64,000 nucleotides of DNA from Dacryopinax spathularia (taxonomy: Eukaryota; Basidiomycota; Dacrymycetes; Dacrymycetales; Dacrymycetaceae): assembly GCA_037974965.1 (NCBI GenBank), contig JBBPFI010000015.1, forward strand, positions 221,001 to 285,000, written 5' to 3'. Under the pieces are notes generated by a model. The model had not been told where the DNA came from. It was given only the letters and a program-made list of their open reading frames with translations, and searched no databases. Of the stretch, positions 44,982-56,538 are shown in pieces; positions within the stretch are counted from its first letter, which is position 1, and every line of letters starts with the position of its first letter. The position numbers and the translations under genes are program-made.

Positions 44982-47900
44982 TTAAACCTCGACTTTGACA
45001 TCGATCACTTCGGGTACCTCGTGCGCCAGACCAACAGAATCCGTCAGCGTGCCGACTGGTACGGTCTCCGGTACCTTGCGCCATGCTCGCTGCGCGACTC
45101 GGCGCCGCGCTTCGATGTTCTCCATCTCTCGGCGGATGTCGCGCTCGCGGAGGGTCAGATCCTGAAGGTTCTCCTCCTACAGCAGCACAGTCAGCATTAG
45201 TGCACCAGAGAAAGGCGACCAATAAGCGCACCTCTAAAGCCTTTGCCCGCTCAACACCATCTATATGGGCATTCTGCCAGCCACGGTGCCGATCGCACTT
45301 GAGTCCCTCTTGGCAGACATCCTTGGGAGGCTCGCTGGGGTCCACGGTATCCAACTCCTCCCAGCTATAGCCAATGCGCGAATCATATCCACAAATACCC
45401 TCCTCCTTCTGCTCGTGCTTCCAGCGGCCGACGATTGCGTCCACAATACGCTCCCGGCGCTCCCACATCTCCAGCCGGCGCTCGCTCTCCGCCCGCTCCT
45501 CGAGAACACGCTGCAGATGCTCCTCCAGCATCTTGAGCTGAGCATCTTCGCCTCTGCTTTGACCGATGACGCGGCCGGTGTTTGGGTCAACACGGCCCTC
45601 CGGGCGGCGTGCACCCTGAACGGCTTTCTTGATTAGCTCCTGTACGCTCTTGGGCTGCATGTTGTAGATCTCCTCCACGCGGGCTTGGCCGCATTCGTCG
45701 GAACAGTACTTGGAGGACGGCAGTCGAGCGGGGTTGCTGCAGGAAGGGAACCGCGCGCATGGGGTTTTTCGTGTGGTCTTGAGACTGGGATCCGCTGCGA
45801 ACAGATAGTCAGCATAGCCTGAGTAACGGTAGGGATGCACTCACCAGCGATACATCGCGGGCAGAAGAACCTGTCGATAAGGTCGGCCTGTTCCTCATCC
45901 AGGCCCACACAAGCCGGATGATACCAATTGTCGCACCTTTGTCACCAGTCAGTATGGCCCGCTAAGCAAGAGAAGAGAGGACAACACGCACTTATCACAC
46001 CCGATCATGAACCGCTCCTCGTCGTACAGCGTCTCGCACATACAGTACAGCCTGTCGTCCTTCTCCGCAGCTTCATCCATATCGGCTCCAGCAGGCTCAG
46101 GTGTCTCGGCGGGCTCGGTCGCGCCCCGCGCGGCCTGTTTGCTGCTGCTGGATTTCTTCGACTTGGACTTGGACGCTGCAGGAGGAGGTGAAGCGTCCTT
46201 CGCCCGGACCTTGGAGCCGCTGCCGCTCTCCTTGGCTGTTGAGGCCTTGTGAGTGTCCTTCTTGCTCTTGCTTTTAGAGTCGGTCTTAGCGGCGGTAGAA
46301 GCCTTATGGCTTTTAGACTTGGACTTGCTGCTCTTGCTCTTTGACGCAGACGCCTTCTCGGACGTGGAAACAACGCTCGCGCCCCTAGCAGCCGCATCGA
46401 GCGCCGCCTCCGGTCCATCAACAACATCCACATCGATATCCTCCTTCGGCCCTGCTGCCGCCTCACCCGCACCCATCTCGGCCTTGGCAGACGAATCACG
46501 TAAGGCAGCATCGACCAAGCTGGCGAGCTGGGTCGACTCTGGCACTTCGACCACGTTACCTTCTGCGAGCGGGGCGTCGGATGGCTGACGAATCGTAGTG
46601 GGCACTGCTTCGGGAGGGGAGAGCGCATCGACGTTCAGCATAGGGCTTGCGGGCTCTTGCTTGGGTTCTTCCTCCCGGAGGACCGTAGGGGCCGGTGAAG
46701 GCTCGGGCCGGAGCACGGTCGGTGCGGGTGACGCCTCTGGTTCGGTGGCAGGTAAGGTAGAAGCTCGAGCGACCGTCGGCGCAGGAGAAGGCGCGACCAG
46801 CTCGGGTACCTCAGGCGGCGCGAGCGGGACGGTAGAGGCAAGCGAGGGCGAACGATCCAGTGCCGGAGGAAGCGTGTCGACCGGCGTGGGGTGAACGATA
46901 GAGATTGTCGCTGCGGGGGAAGAGACGACGTCGATCTCCATTTCTGTCGTTGCAGATTCAGGCTTGATCTCAATTTCAAGCTGAGGTTGGACCGCAGCAG
47001 CGGGAACTTCGACAACTAGGTGCGGTTTGCTCGTCTCTTCCACATTCGGCACCGGCTGCTCGTGTTCGGCAGTCTTTGCAGCAAGTTCGGCAAGCGCAGG
47101 CTTCGCTTCCTCCGCGACTGTGGGGGCGAGGACTTGCTCAGGAGCAGTGGTCTCCACAGCGGCACCAGCAAGAGTCTCGACTTCAACCGGTTGATCAAGC
47201 TCTGCTTCTTCCTTGACGGCAGGCTGGTCGACAGCCATTGGCTCGGCCTCTATCAGACTATCATCTGCAATCCGCTTGGACGGTTCTTCCACCCTCCCCA
47301 CTGCAGCCACCGGCGAGCGAAGTCGCATCTCCGACTCCAATGTGTTCTCTGTCCTTGCCGGTACGTGTTCGTCAACCTCCAAGCGTGCAGGCTTCGCCTC
47401 CTCCTCCTCCCTTGCCACTCTCGCCTCCTCCTCCCTCGTCGTACTCGTCTCCTCCTGAACCTCCACCTCAGCCCGCCAACCCTCTTGCACCCTAGCCCTG
47501 CGTTCCTCGTCCTCCCTCTGCAACAGCTCCACCACCGGACTCGTTTCTGTCCTCGAGACTGCATACGGCGTAGCGATGATCTGCCCACTACCACTGCCAC
47601 TGCCACTGCCACTGCCACTCCCGCTCCCGCTTGCACTGCTTCCCGAACCCGAATCAGCGCCCGACCGGGCCTCGTAGCTCAGGCCCAGACCGGCACCCGA
47701 GGGCGGGCGGGGGTAGGGGTCATACTCCTTCCGCGTCGGCGGAACGTCGTACGGCGAGCGAGAGCGGGGTTCGTACTGTGGTTGAGGATACGCAGCAGGC
47801 GCAGGCGCAGGCCCGGGGTCGGGCGCGAAGCTGTATCGTGCAGGCGGGGAGCGGTAGATTTCTTTCTGCTCTTGGGCTGGTGGGGAGCGGTAAGTCGATT

Positions 47901-48879
47901 GTGGATGGTTGACGTAGCTCGGGTAATGGGCTTCTGCAGCGGGTGTGACGCGTTGAGCTGGTGCTGTCGCGTAGCTTGGATGGGCAGAGATACGCTCAGC
48001 GGCCGCGTAGGGGGCGTGTGGCGAGAACCGGTCGCGCTCCGCTTGAGATCCAGGATACGGTGCGTGAGAAGAAAGATCGTACTCCCGCTCTCGTTGTGGA
48101 CCGTAGCCATATGACGCTGGCCGAGGCGCGTACTCGGCTGCCGCAGGTGCGTAATGCGCTTGAGGAGACCTTGATGCCCGTGCTTGCTCGTAGTACTCCT
48201 GTTCCCGTGAAGGAGGGCGATGGCCGCCATATGTATAGTCGTCCCGCGGATCGCGCATCAAAGGCAGAGGCGGGGGAAGCGTACGTGCATCACTCGACAG
48301 GGGTCGAGCAGGGGGGACAGGGTCGTAAGTCTCCCTCGCGTCGGAAAAGGGGTAACGTATCCTTGCTTCGCGCTGCCTTTCCATGTCCTGCTCGAGTGGA
48401 TCGGAGATACGTTTGCGTTTCAAACCAGCTATACCGGGTGACGTTGCTAGTTCGGGCGATTGGGTTGACGAGCCAGAGTGCGAATGGGAGTGAGAGTGCG
48501 AGTGAGAGTGGTGCGAGTATGCCCGTTCGTAGCTGTATGCGGCTGGCGGCGTGCGACTGTATGTCGGTGCATGGCTGTATTGTTGCGGCGGTGGTGGCGG
48601 GGCGTACGTCGGACCAGGCATATACGGAGCATGCGGGCTCATAGACGTCCCATAGTACGAATCTCTCGCAGCGCTCGACGACCCAGAGGCATAGTAAGCC
48701 TGCTCCTGCCGGATGGGGGGCGAGTCATCGTATGGCACGGATGCGTGCCTATGCTTGGGCGACGACCAGCCAGCAGCGACTTCTGCGATGGAGGGGAGTG
48801 GGACGGCGTTTCGTGCTGGACTTGGGGTGGGCGGGTTGGAGTCGATGAGAGCAGATATGGAGACGCGGTTAGACGCCAT
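44982..48879 (-). CDS. SPP1: Spp1/CXXC1-like PHD subunit of the Set1 (COMPASS) complex, with long disordered N-terminus
   Basis: Exons 48879-45992, 45936-45845, 45794-45232, 45176-44982; 1245 residues. The C-terminal third defines it: a PHD finger (YCMCETLYDEERFMIGCDKC-DNWYHPACVGL ... FFCPRC, about residues 942-993) that reads H3K4me3, then the Spp1-type second cysteine motif (CARFPSCSNPA, KYCSDECG), coiled coil (LKMLEEHLQRVLEERAESE) and CGYDSRIGYSWEELD. The first 940 residues are low complexity: His/Ser, Ser/Gly, Pro/Tyr, then Glu/Ala/Val-rich and Lys/Ser-rich blocks. Spp1 of yeasts is about 350 residues, so the extension is very unusual. The intron between exons 1 and 2 splits the PHD finger. 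It is convergent with the cyclase gene and divergent from the glutathione transferase gene. Confidence 0.88.
47583..47640 (-). repeat. Ser-Gly coding microsatellite in Spp1-like gene
   Basis: Hexanucleotide repeat (ccactg on the plus strand) encoding an SGSGSG run. Expansion or contraction here would vary protein length between strains. A second coding run giving HSHSHS lies near 48473-48515. Confidence 0.7.
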
Positions 48880-49376
48880 CGCTCGCTGATGGCGGATGTT
48901 CGTTCACTGCGACCAAGAGAAGGTGTCCGGTTCGGGGTCGTCGTCGTCTCGTCGCAACCGATTGGCTGCTTTAGTAAGTACAGCGGATGTGGTCGACGAC
49001 GCAAATTTGCCAGAAGATGGTGGTGAGAGGCAACCTCTAGACGACGAGCTCCGTGCAAGCGCCGACGAGCCACTCCCTCACATCAGCGAGCGACCATTCA
49101 CAGCCAGCGCGTTGGGTGGCGAGCGCGTTAAAGCGGAGGGATATTTGCTCCCGCTCAAGGCACGTGAGGCTTCAAGTTGCTTGAGGGGTTCTTGGCAAAA
49201 GGGGTGAGCGATATGGCTGCTGCATCGGGAGCATCTGCAAGTCGGACCGGACGGCGAAGTCCGATGGTCTTTGCTAATATGGGTGCAGTAGCACACCATA
49301 CTCGTACGACGCCTGGTCAACTCTCGCCTCGCCGCTGGACGCTCGAACGCGCAAGACAGCGACCTTAGCAACAACG
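48880..49376. promoter_or_regulatory. Bidirectional upstream region, Spp1-like and glutathione transferase genes
   Basis: Nearly 500 bp between divergent start codons. No TATA box is obvious. Open frames crossing it on both strands (48896-49207 plus, 49078-49389 minus) have no supporting features. Confidence 0.5.
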
Positions 49377-50201
49377 ATGTCGTCCTCAACCGATGAGATC
49401 ATCTTCTACGACCTGAAGTGCGGCACGCCGAACAAGACGTGGTCCCCGCACTGTTGGAAGACGCGCCTGGTGCTGCAATACAAGCGGATCCCGTTCCGTA
49501 CCGTCTGGGGTACGCCGAGTTACTTTCCGCCCTGTCCGCAGTTGCTGACCCGTGCACGCAGTATCCTACCCAGACATCAAGGCCACTGTTGGGCATACCC
49601 AGCCGGACGCGGAGACGGTCACGCTCCCCGTCATCAAGCATGGCGAGACCTGGGTGGCCGACTCCTGGAACATAGTGCGCTACATCGAGAAGCACTTCCC
49701 CTCCCCTCCGCTCCTGCACCCATCGGAGCAAGCAGTCCACTTCTTCATGGCATACATGGAGGGCGTCGTCCTTCCCCCTGTGCGGCCATTCATCGTCCCC
49801 CGCATCGCGGACATACTGGACGAGAGAGGGCAGGAGTACTTCATCCGTACTCGGGAGAAGTCGTTCGGGAAGTCGCTAGCGCAGGTGAAGGAGGGAACGG
49901 TGATCGATCCTATCCGCCCTTTCCTTGGACCTGCCGCTAAGAGTCTGCACGAGTATGGGCCGTATCTCGGAGGAGACCAGAGTGCGCATGTCTTTGCTGG
50001 CGTCCTCCGCATTGTACTAATAGTGTCACAGTCAGTTACGCAGATCTCATTCTCCTGGGCTCGCTGTCATGGATCGAGGCGGCGGAGCATGAGGCGCTGG
50101 AGAAGATACTGAAGATGTATAACACGCCTGAGGGGAAACCGGTATTCGGCGAATGGTATGAGAGGGTGAAGTACCTGGCCGTGAACCCGCCTGAGGCGTA
50201 G
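49377..50201 (+). CDS. Glutathione S-transferase, etherase-like/UstS-like class
   Basis: Exons 49377-49509, 49562-49981, 50032-50201; 240 residues, a normal GST length. The N-terminal thioredoxin-like domain reads IIFYDLKCGTPNKTWSPHCWKTRLVLQYKRIPF with the class-typical WSPxxWKTR active-site loop, then SYPDIKATVG, LPVIKHGETWVADSWNIVRYIE (the glutathione-binding cis-Pro and Asp-Ser site). The C-terminal all-helical domain ends in ISYADLILLGSL. Basidiomycetes have many GSTs of this type, related to bacterial beta-etherases, acting on lignin-derived or other xenobiotic ethers; one relative (UstS) lies in the ustiloxin cluster. The exact substrate is unknown. Both introns have canonical ends. Confidence 0.9.
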
Positions 50202-52633
50202 CAGCAGCAATCGTCATACATGAATATGATTACAATCTGGACTCGATGTCGAGACTGTTGTCACAAACGTTTCATGCTAGGGCCGCGCACACATATGTAG
50301 ATCAACGACGATATCATTATTTCGTCTCCATCATTCAACTATCGACGAAATTTTGCTCAAACAACACGAAGCCGCTTGAAGCTTGCCAAAAATTGCGAAG
50401 AGTCAAAGACTCAACGACGTGTTCGGATGCTTAGTTTGCAACTAGCAATTGGCTGTGACTCGGTAAAGACCTCACTGTCGACAGCGCGTGCCCGAGCACA
50501 AGAGATGCCGGAACAAGGATGTGAGGCAGGGAGTTTATATAGGGTCCCTGGTCGCGCACGGGCCACAACACTTCGTGCTGCACGGGGCTGCGGGATATAT
50601 GCAGTTTAGGGCCGGTTTGGCTGCAAAGGGGTTGGTCCCGCTAGGGTTGGGGCATCGCTTTGCGAATGCGGTGAACCTGACAATCCGACATCGCATCTCC
50701 GTGCTCTCCTAACAATGCGACGTACGATCATCTGCGAGCACGAGGCCGAGCCTATCATCGATGATCCCCTTAACTTCGATATTGTCTATACCATTGGTTG
50801 TCCAGCGTGCTTTTCCGGTTGAACCCGACATCGCTTCCGTCGTCCGCACTTCCAAACTTGTTCGGCCTGGGAAACCTCCTGGAAGATAGTCATTGTTATC
50901 GATATCGATGAACCAGCATACCCTGACGACAGTTCGAGGGCTTGATTGCACTTGGCTCGGCGTGTGACCTGGCGTGGAATGCTAGCTGGGGCGGCCGAAT
51001 GTCCTGCGCATGCTGTTGGTCTTCGACTGCCCTAGTATAGCAATACCCTCGTACCGGGCCTCAACCATTGCATACAACCCTTGAAAATAGCGCCAACCGC
51101 ATTGTAGAGCCTGATACCATATCATCATTCTCGCTAATCTAGATCTCATACGGCCAGATATTATCACCGACCTCATCATCATCAGGCCAAAACAACGGAA
51201 GCGGAAAAGCCGCCGGTAGCTAGCGACGGGTTAGCTCCGAGCGGCACTTCCGTCCTTGACGGAGTAGAAGGGAAGGTGCGCTGCTCGACTGTGAGCTCGT
51301 CGACAACGTTTCTTGCTTTTCTTCTGCTTCTCAGTATCTGATCTGGCTACTGGCTAGTTCGCAAGAGACTGCTGTTTCGCATGCTTGGACGAACTCGCGT
51401 CTGGCGCTGGCTACACCTGTCCTTATGGAGCGAAGCCGCGAAGGCTGGCCTGTTGCCTTCTTCCTCGAATGATACCTTTCGCGAAGCACTCCTAACCACC
51501 GCTGGCCTTCACCGTACCCAAGCGGTCTGATTGCTCGGACTCTTGCCATATTCGAGCCGGTCTCCGAGGAGTCTCCTGCTTTCCATTCTGGGATGTTCTG
51601 TTGCCCCTAATATTCTGCATGCCAGAAGCGCCGAGATAGGATGGTGTTGCTACTCGCTGAAACACGCTTGGTTTTCATGGCCTGAAGCTCTCCGAGCTGT
51701 TGGAACCTCGCTGGACTCGGTCGCACATTCCGACCTACTGCGCGAGGAAGGCTGGATATTCATACTACATGGGTTCTTGTCTTCTTGCGCGGAGTAATAT
51801 CATCAGAGGATAAGCTGGGGCGAAACGCGTCGACTGCTGCTGTTGCTAATGTACAGCTGCGCTCTTCTCCTGTCCCTACCGGAACTGCAGGATGCATGGA
51901 TGATATCGACCTTACAGGGTCCAATATCATCGACGTCGGCGACGCCGAGCTCTCGGTCCGTCCCGCACCTCTGATGCCTGCTCAGCCCGTCACATGCCCG
52001 CGCCTCGTGTTGCGTCGGTGAGCTCAACATCGGCACCGGCCTGCGCGCGTTGCTAACGTCCGGGAAAGCGGAAGAGCGTCGGGGCAGTCCGGTCCCTCGG
52101 AGGCGGTGCGGCATCCACGCGACCGAGTGGCGATGCACGGGCCTCAGCCACTGCGGCCTTAGAGCGGCCGTAACTTGGTATCTCCGTTCAGTAGGCCAGG
52201 CCAATAACGGTGCACGAATCGATGACGAGATTGTTTCTCCCCCCTCGAACGATGAATAACTCGTACATGGCCTGGTATCACTACGCATTGCCTCGTGTGC
52301 GGGGAGCCCTTGCGCTCCTATCGACTCCCCCTCCGCGCGCATTCTCGTCCCCCACCGCCGCATCGACATGACAACGTCGGCGCTCCTGACTATGTGTGGT
52401 ATACGTCTATGGCCGCACTTCGTACGTAGGCGCATACGCCCGCTCCTCCGACCTCACTGTTGGTTCCAACTCCGGACTGCCTCAACCCAAGGTCCATAAA
52501 ACCCCGGCCATGCCAGGCCTTTTGTTATCCTCATTCCCGCTTCGCCCCGCTCCCGCCTCTCGGAATTCCTGGGAAGTCCTCCCCTCGCCTGGTCCACCTC
52601 GCTCCCTCCCTCATACCACTGCACCGGTCTGCA
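50202..52633. other. 2.4-kb region, mostly without supported genes
   Basis: Contains a TATA-like run at about 50534-50541 and another near 50592. One possible small spliced gene lies on the minus strand at 50709-51182 (separate entry). A plus-strand open stretch at about 51785-52020, ending at a GTGAGC donor with a GCTAAC branch point 35 nt further, might be an exon, but I cannot complete a model. The right end is the upstream region of the zinc-finger gene. Confidence 0.4.
50709..51182 (-). CDS. Possible small two-exon gene of unknown function
   Basis: Minus-strand coding-like sequence starting with several ATGs at 51182. The first segment contains IWYQALQCGWRYFQGLYAMV; the second contains VVRVCWFIDIDNNDYLPGG and ending LGLVLADDRTSHC. 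A GTATTG donor inside the first part and the acceptor CGCCAG before GTCACACG would join them in frame. The residue pattern (alternating hydrophobic strands) looks protein-like, but I recognise no family. It could also be a chance or decayed frame. Confidence 0.3.
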
Positions 52634-53710
52634 ATGCCTTCCTACCGCTTCAACCAGAAGTCCAAGCAAGTAGCTGGTTCTACAGTACGTGGTCTACAAC
52701 GGCTCTTCCCTACTTCGGGCTAACATCATTCTTAGCCTAACAGGATCAAGTACCTGTGCCCTCACCCCGACTGCAAGAAGATGATGCCGCTGGCTTGCGC
52801 ATCCACATACGCTCGGCATTATCGCTCTGCTCACCTGCACGAGCGTCCATGGGCTTGCGATGTCCCTTTCTGCACATTGTGAGTTTTGGTCTTCTCCATT
52901 CTTCCAACATCTTCTGACAATCAGGCCAGCGAGACTACCCGCAAGACTCTTCTTCAGCAGCACAAGCGGCACGTTCATGATGAGGAGGTCACCCTTCCTA
53001 AGCGCGCTCGTGGGACCCTTACTCCGGTTGCCCCGCCAACGGAAGTCGAGGTCGACGCTGAGGACAACATCATCTGCTACCGGCCGACCAGGCACAACTA
53101 CACCTGGTCATCCCACCGCAGGACGCGCCCCGTGGATGAACCAGCTTTCATGGCGTCTACTTCCCAGCTATCTGTCATGCGCGCTCCGGTCGGCCAGCGA
53201 CGCCCCTCCCTGACCGTCCGCACATCCTTCAACTCTCCCTCCTACACTCCTATGGCCATCCCCACCCTACCCAACTTCTCCACCCCACCACCCCCAGCGC
53301 GGGCTGGACCAAGCGGAATGTCTGTGACATTCGACGGGAACGTTCCCTTTCCCGACTTCTCCAACGGGACCGTACCAGGTTCCTTCACCAACAACACTAG
53401 CTTCGGCCTATTCATGCCGACCGAGTCGGACATGCAACAATCCGCGTACGCCTCCGCCACCGCGGTCGACAGCGCGGCCCCGGTGCCCTGGAACGCCTGG
53501 TCCGGACCGTCGACTCCCCCTCCCAAGCCTCTCTTCCAGCAACAATGGGATACACCCATGACGCAGTCCTCCACGCCCTCATCCTCGCCCACTCCGTTCT
53601 CGGACATGGACCCCACGCTGCATCAGAACGAGCAGAGCATGTTCGACCCCGAGCTGCGCGACATCCTTCAAGAGATCGGCCAGCTCAAGGAGTTCGGCAC
53701 GCCTTACTAA
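52634..53710 (+). CDS. Two-finger C2H2 zinc-finger protein, putative transcription factor
   Basis: Exons 52634-52684, 52736-52878, 52930-53710; 324 residues. Finger 1 reads YLCPHPDCKKMM ... STYARHYRSAH (about residues 22-50) and finger 2 WACDVPFCTFETTRKTLLQQH-KRHVH (about 54-80). The second finger is interrupted by the second intron; the acceptor GGCCAG before CGAGACT is the one that gives TFETTRK in frame. After the fingers come a basic patch (PKRARG), then about 220 residues rich in Ser, Thr, Pro and Phe with short hydrophobic clusters such as PFPDFSNG, like an activation region, and a C-terminal acidic helix (FDPELRDILQEIGQLKEF). Likely a nuclear regulator of unknown targets. Confidence 0.85.
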
Positions 53711-54130
53711 ATAGGACTGACGGCTGCGCTTCCTCCGGGTTGGATGGAGAGTATCTGGCTGCGCTGCGGCACCATCGAGCAGGACACCCAGATACCGGGC
53801 TTTTCTTGCTGAACACCCGCCACATGCATATCACCATCTCACGACATCTTACGACTAGTACAAATATCTACCAAGGACTTTACCTTTTGGGCATCTGTAG
53901 GGTACATAGGGTGCAGGCTCACCCGCTCTCTCGCTCGGGACATTGAGACGCCTCTCGTTAATTATTGTTGTACACCTGTATCACCATTAATATTGAAATA
54001 CATCTCAGCGGGTAACATTACATGCGTGCGCCTTTGCCACACCACAGCCGAATGGTAAATCATCATAAACCCGTCAGATGGAAAAGAACATCGCTCCCAA
54101 ACCCACTCCCGGCATATACAGACAGGCTCC
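53711..54130. other. Convergent 3' region between zinc-finger and Swd1 genes
   Basis: 420 bp between two stop codons facing each other. It should contain both polyadenylation regions. A+T-rich patches near 53960-54000 are suitable. No gene is seen. Confidence 0.5.
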
Positions 54131-56538
54131 CTAGTCCTCCAGCTCGACAGGCGGGAAGAAATCCACCTCGTCCTCACTCTCGCTCTCCTCTATCCCCATA
54201 TCCAGCTGCCCATCCGCCTCATCCAGGGCATGAGCATCCCCGACCCGATGCTGCCTCTCAACCCTGTCCCTTCGGATCTTAGTCGGCGGGGGCGGCGTAC
54301 CGCCAATATCGACCTCAACCTCCTCCATCGCCCGCTTCCTCTTTCGGATCTCGTCTTCGTCTTCCTGCATACCTCGTCAGAAAAGAAGCTCAAGGGAGGA
54401 GAGAGGGGGCCACGTACGATATCGAACTCGTCCTCCCTCTCCTCGTAGTCGATATTCTCCTCCAGCTCCTCGAACCCAGGCGCGAAAGCACTCCAGTTCT
54501 CCTTCCGCAGCGCACTCCAGAGGTTGATTCGGCCGTTATTCGATACGCTGGCGATGAGCGGTAGATAGGGATGCCACTGGCTCGCATCGTCAGCCGCTCT
54601 GTACAGAACAGAACAACCTGTCTCCTCCGGCAAAAGACAGGCCAGTGAAATACCAAGGAGAGAGGCTGGGAGTCGAAGCCGCAGTGAGAGGAAATGGAAG
54701 AGGAAGAAAGACGCACAGCAACATCCTCCACCCCCACCCCCCTATCCTCCAAGACCTTCGCCAGCCCTCCCCGGCCCGACCGATACCAAATAAAAAGCTT
54801 ATGACTGCCCTTATCCGCGCTCCCCGCCAGTAAACATTCACCGTCAGGCGACCAGGAGAGGCCCGTCCAGGCCGAGCGGCCGATCTGGTCCGAGTAGGTG
54901 TGCTCGATCGCTATGCCGGGTTCTTCCTCTTCTGCTGAGGCGTCGAGGTCGGGGTCGAGTTCGGCTGAGGTTGCTGCTAAGAGGTGGTCGGTTGTGGCCG
55001 CTGCGTAGCCTTCTGGGTCGGCTGTACCGTCCACCATAGCCAGCGCGGCAGAGTCGTCCACCGGCGCCTGCGTGAGAGTGATCTGCGGTGCCTCCGAATG
55101 CCCATGTCCATTCATCCCCTCCCCCGCAGCAGGCGGCAAAGGCGAAGCCGAAGCCGACCCCGCAACATCCCCAACATGCGACGGCGACGCATCGGCCGTG
55201 GCAGTCCCTGTCCCAGTCCCGCCGCCCGCTGGCTGATGCAGCTGGGGCTGCGGCTGGGAGAAATCGGGTAGGGTGACGCTGCATACCCGTACGGTGCGGT
55301 CTGTGAATATGGCGCCGAAGTATCTGGGCGCGGGGTCGTTAGTCTTTATAGGAAAGAGCAGGGGGAGAGAGAGAGAGTTGGTAGGGAGAGAGGGTCAGGG
55401 AACGGGCGTACCGTCCTGTGGGGTCCACTTCGAGTCGTTTCATCGCTGCTTTTGTTTCCAGCGAGCAGCTCAGTATCAACTATCTCCCCAAAGACCAAAA
55501 ACCATCAGCACCCCTTCCACCTCTTCAAGAGCCAAAAGAGAGCAAGAGAGCGCACGCACCGCCTTACTCGCCACGTCGAATATCATCAGCCCCCCCGCGG
55601 CCGTGCCCGCCCAGACATACGCTCCATCCGGCGTAAACCTTGCAGTCGTTATGCCCGTTTGCTTTGAGTAGGGCTCTTCGGGGTCAGGGTCGAAGAGGTA
55701 CCACCGGCCGGAGGAACGTGGTTTGCGCAGGTCGAGGAGGAGGGCTTCGTTCGTCGCTAACGTAGCAAGGATTATATGGCTGCACGCGCGGGTGAGCTAG
55801 GCTCGCCGAAGGAAGGAGAGCGGAGCGGAGTGGAGTGGAGTGGAGTGGAGTGCATTGGAGTGCAGTGGTGTGGAGTGGATGAGGAGAGAGGATGAGGGGG
55901 GACGCACCTGGTCTTGGGATGAAAGACTGCCCCTGTGAGGGGGGACTCGAACCAGACCGTGTCCCTCTTACAGCCTGTGCGGCTCTCGATGGCAAGGTCC
56001 CAGACTGCGCAGGTGAAGTCGCGCGAGCTTGTGAGGAGGTAGCGGGAGTTTCTGCTCCATCTGCGAGGCGCAGGGGGTGTTAGCATGGGCTCATTGCTTG
56101 CTTGCTTTCTTGCGAGAGAAGGAGCAGGAAAGAGATAGAGAGGGGCGGATGAGAAATGGAGGAAGGAAAGGAAGAGAGAGCAGAGAGGCAGAGAAAGGCA
56201 TTAAAAACGCAGACGCACGCCACCCCCACCACACCCCTCGCATGCCCCTCCAACCTCCTCAACACTCGAAACGTATGCAAATCCCACACCTCGACCGTCC
56301 CGTCATCTCCTCTCCCCGCGGCCAATAGCTGGCCATTCGGGGAGAACTGGGCGACCGAGGCGCTAGAGTCTAGGAAATGGGTGATTTTGTCGGGGTATTC
56401 TTGGGCTAGGGGACCTGTTGGGTTGAGGTTAGGTTACGAGGTGGGTGGGTGTGCGAGGGGAAGGGGAAGGGGAAGGGAGCGGGGAGGGGAAGGATGGGGA
56501 GGGAGGGGGTACGGACTGAGCAGCTCGAGGTTCATCAT
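54131..56538 (-). CDS. SWD1: Swd1/RbBP5-like WD40 subunit of the COMPASS complex
   Basis: Exons 56538-56517, 56414-56219, 56060-55908, 55779-55560, 55479-55412, 55323-54717, 54576-54418, 54364-54131; 552 residues. N-terminal MMNLELL and SPLAQEYPDKI are typical, followed by WD repeats (QFSPNGQLLAAG, VEVWDLHTFRVLRRLEGH, WSRNSRYLLTSSRDFTCAVWD, FTPDGAYVWAGTA, LSWSPDGECLLAGSAD). The hallmark C-terminus is WHPYLPLIASVSNNGRINLW then NWSAFAPGFEELEENIDYEE and an acidic tail. In RbBP5/Swd1 this region contacts Ash2 and Set1. An insertion of about 100 low-complexity residues (Ala/Ser/Gly/Thr, acidic end) sits between VTLPDF and the EHTYSDQIG strand. The last-but-one join uses the acceptor before TGGCATCCC, giving DVA|WHPYL as in the family. 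Confidence 0.92.
55822..55879. repeat. Pentamer GGAGT minisatellite in a Swd1 intron
   Basis: Tandem and slightly degenerate GGAGT/GGAGC units inside the intron between exons 3 and 4, followed by a short GTGGTGTGGAGT variant. This intron (about 128 nt) is roughly twice the usual length here. Confidence 0.75.

Noticed and set aside
47020-48114. 364-codon plus-strand frame
   Set aside because: Antisense shadow of the low-complexity exon of the Spp1-like gene; composition is Arg/Leu/Cys-biased as expected from reading repeats backwards.
51803-52435. 210-codon minus-strand frame
   Set aside because: Arg-rich, without motif or splice signals, and overlapped by equally open plus-strand sequence; typical of G+C-rich intergenic DNA.
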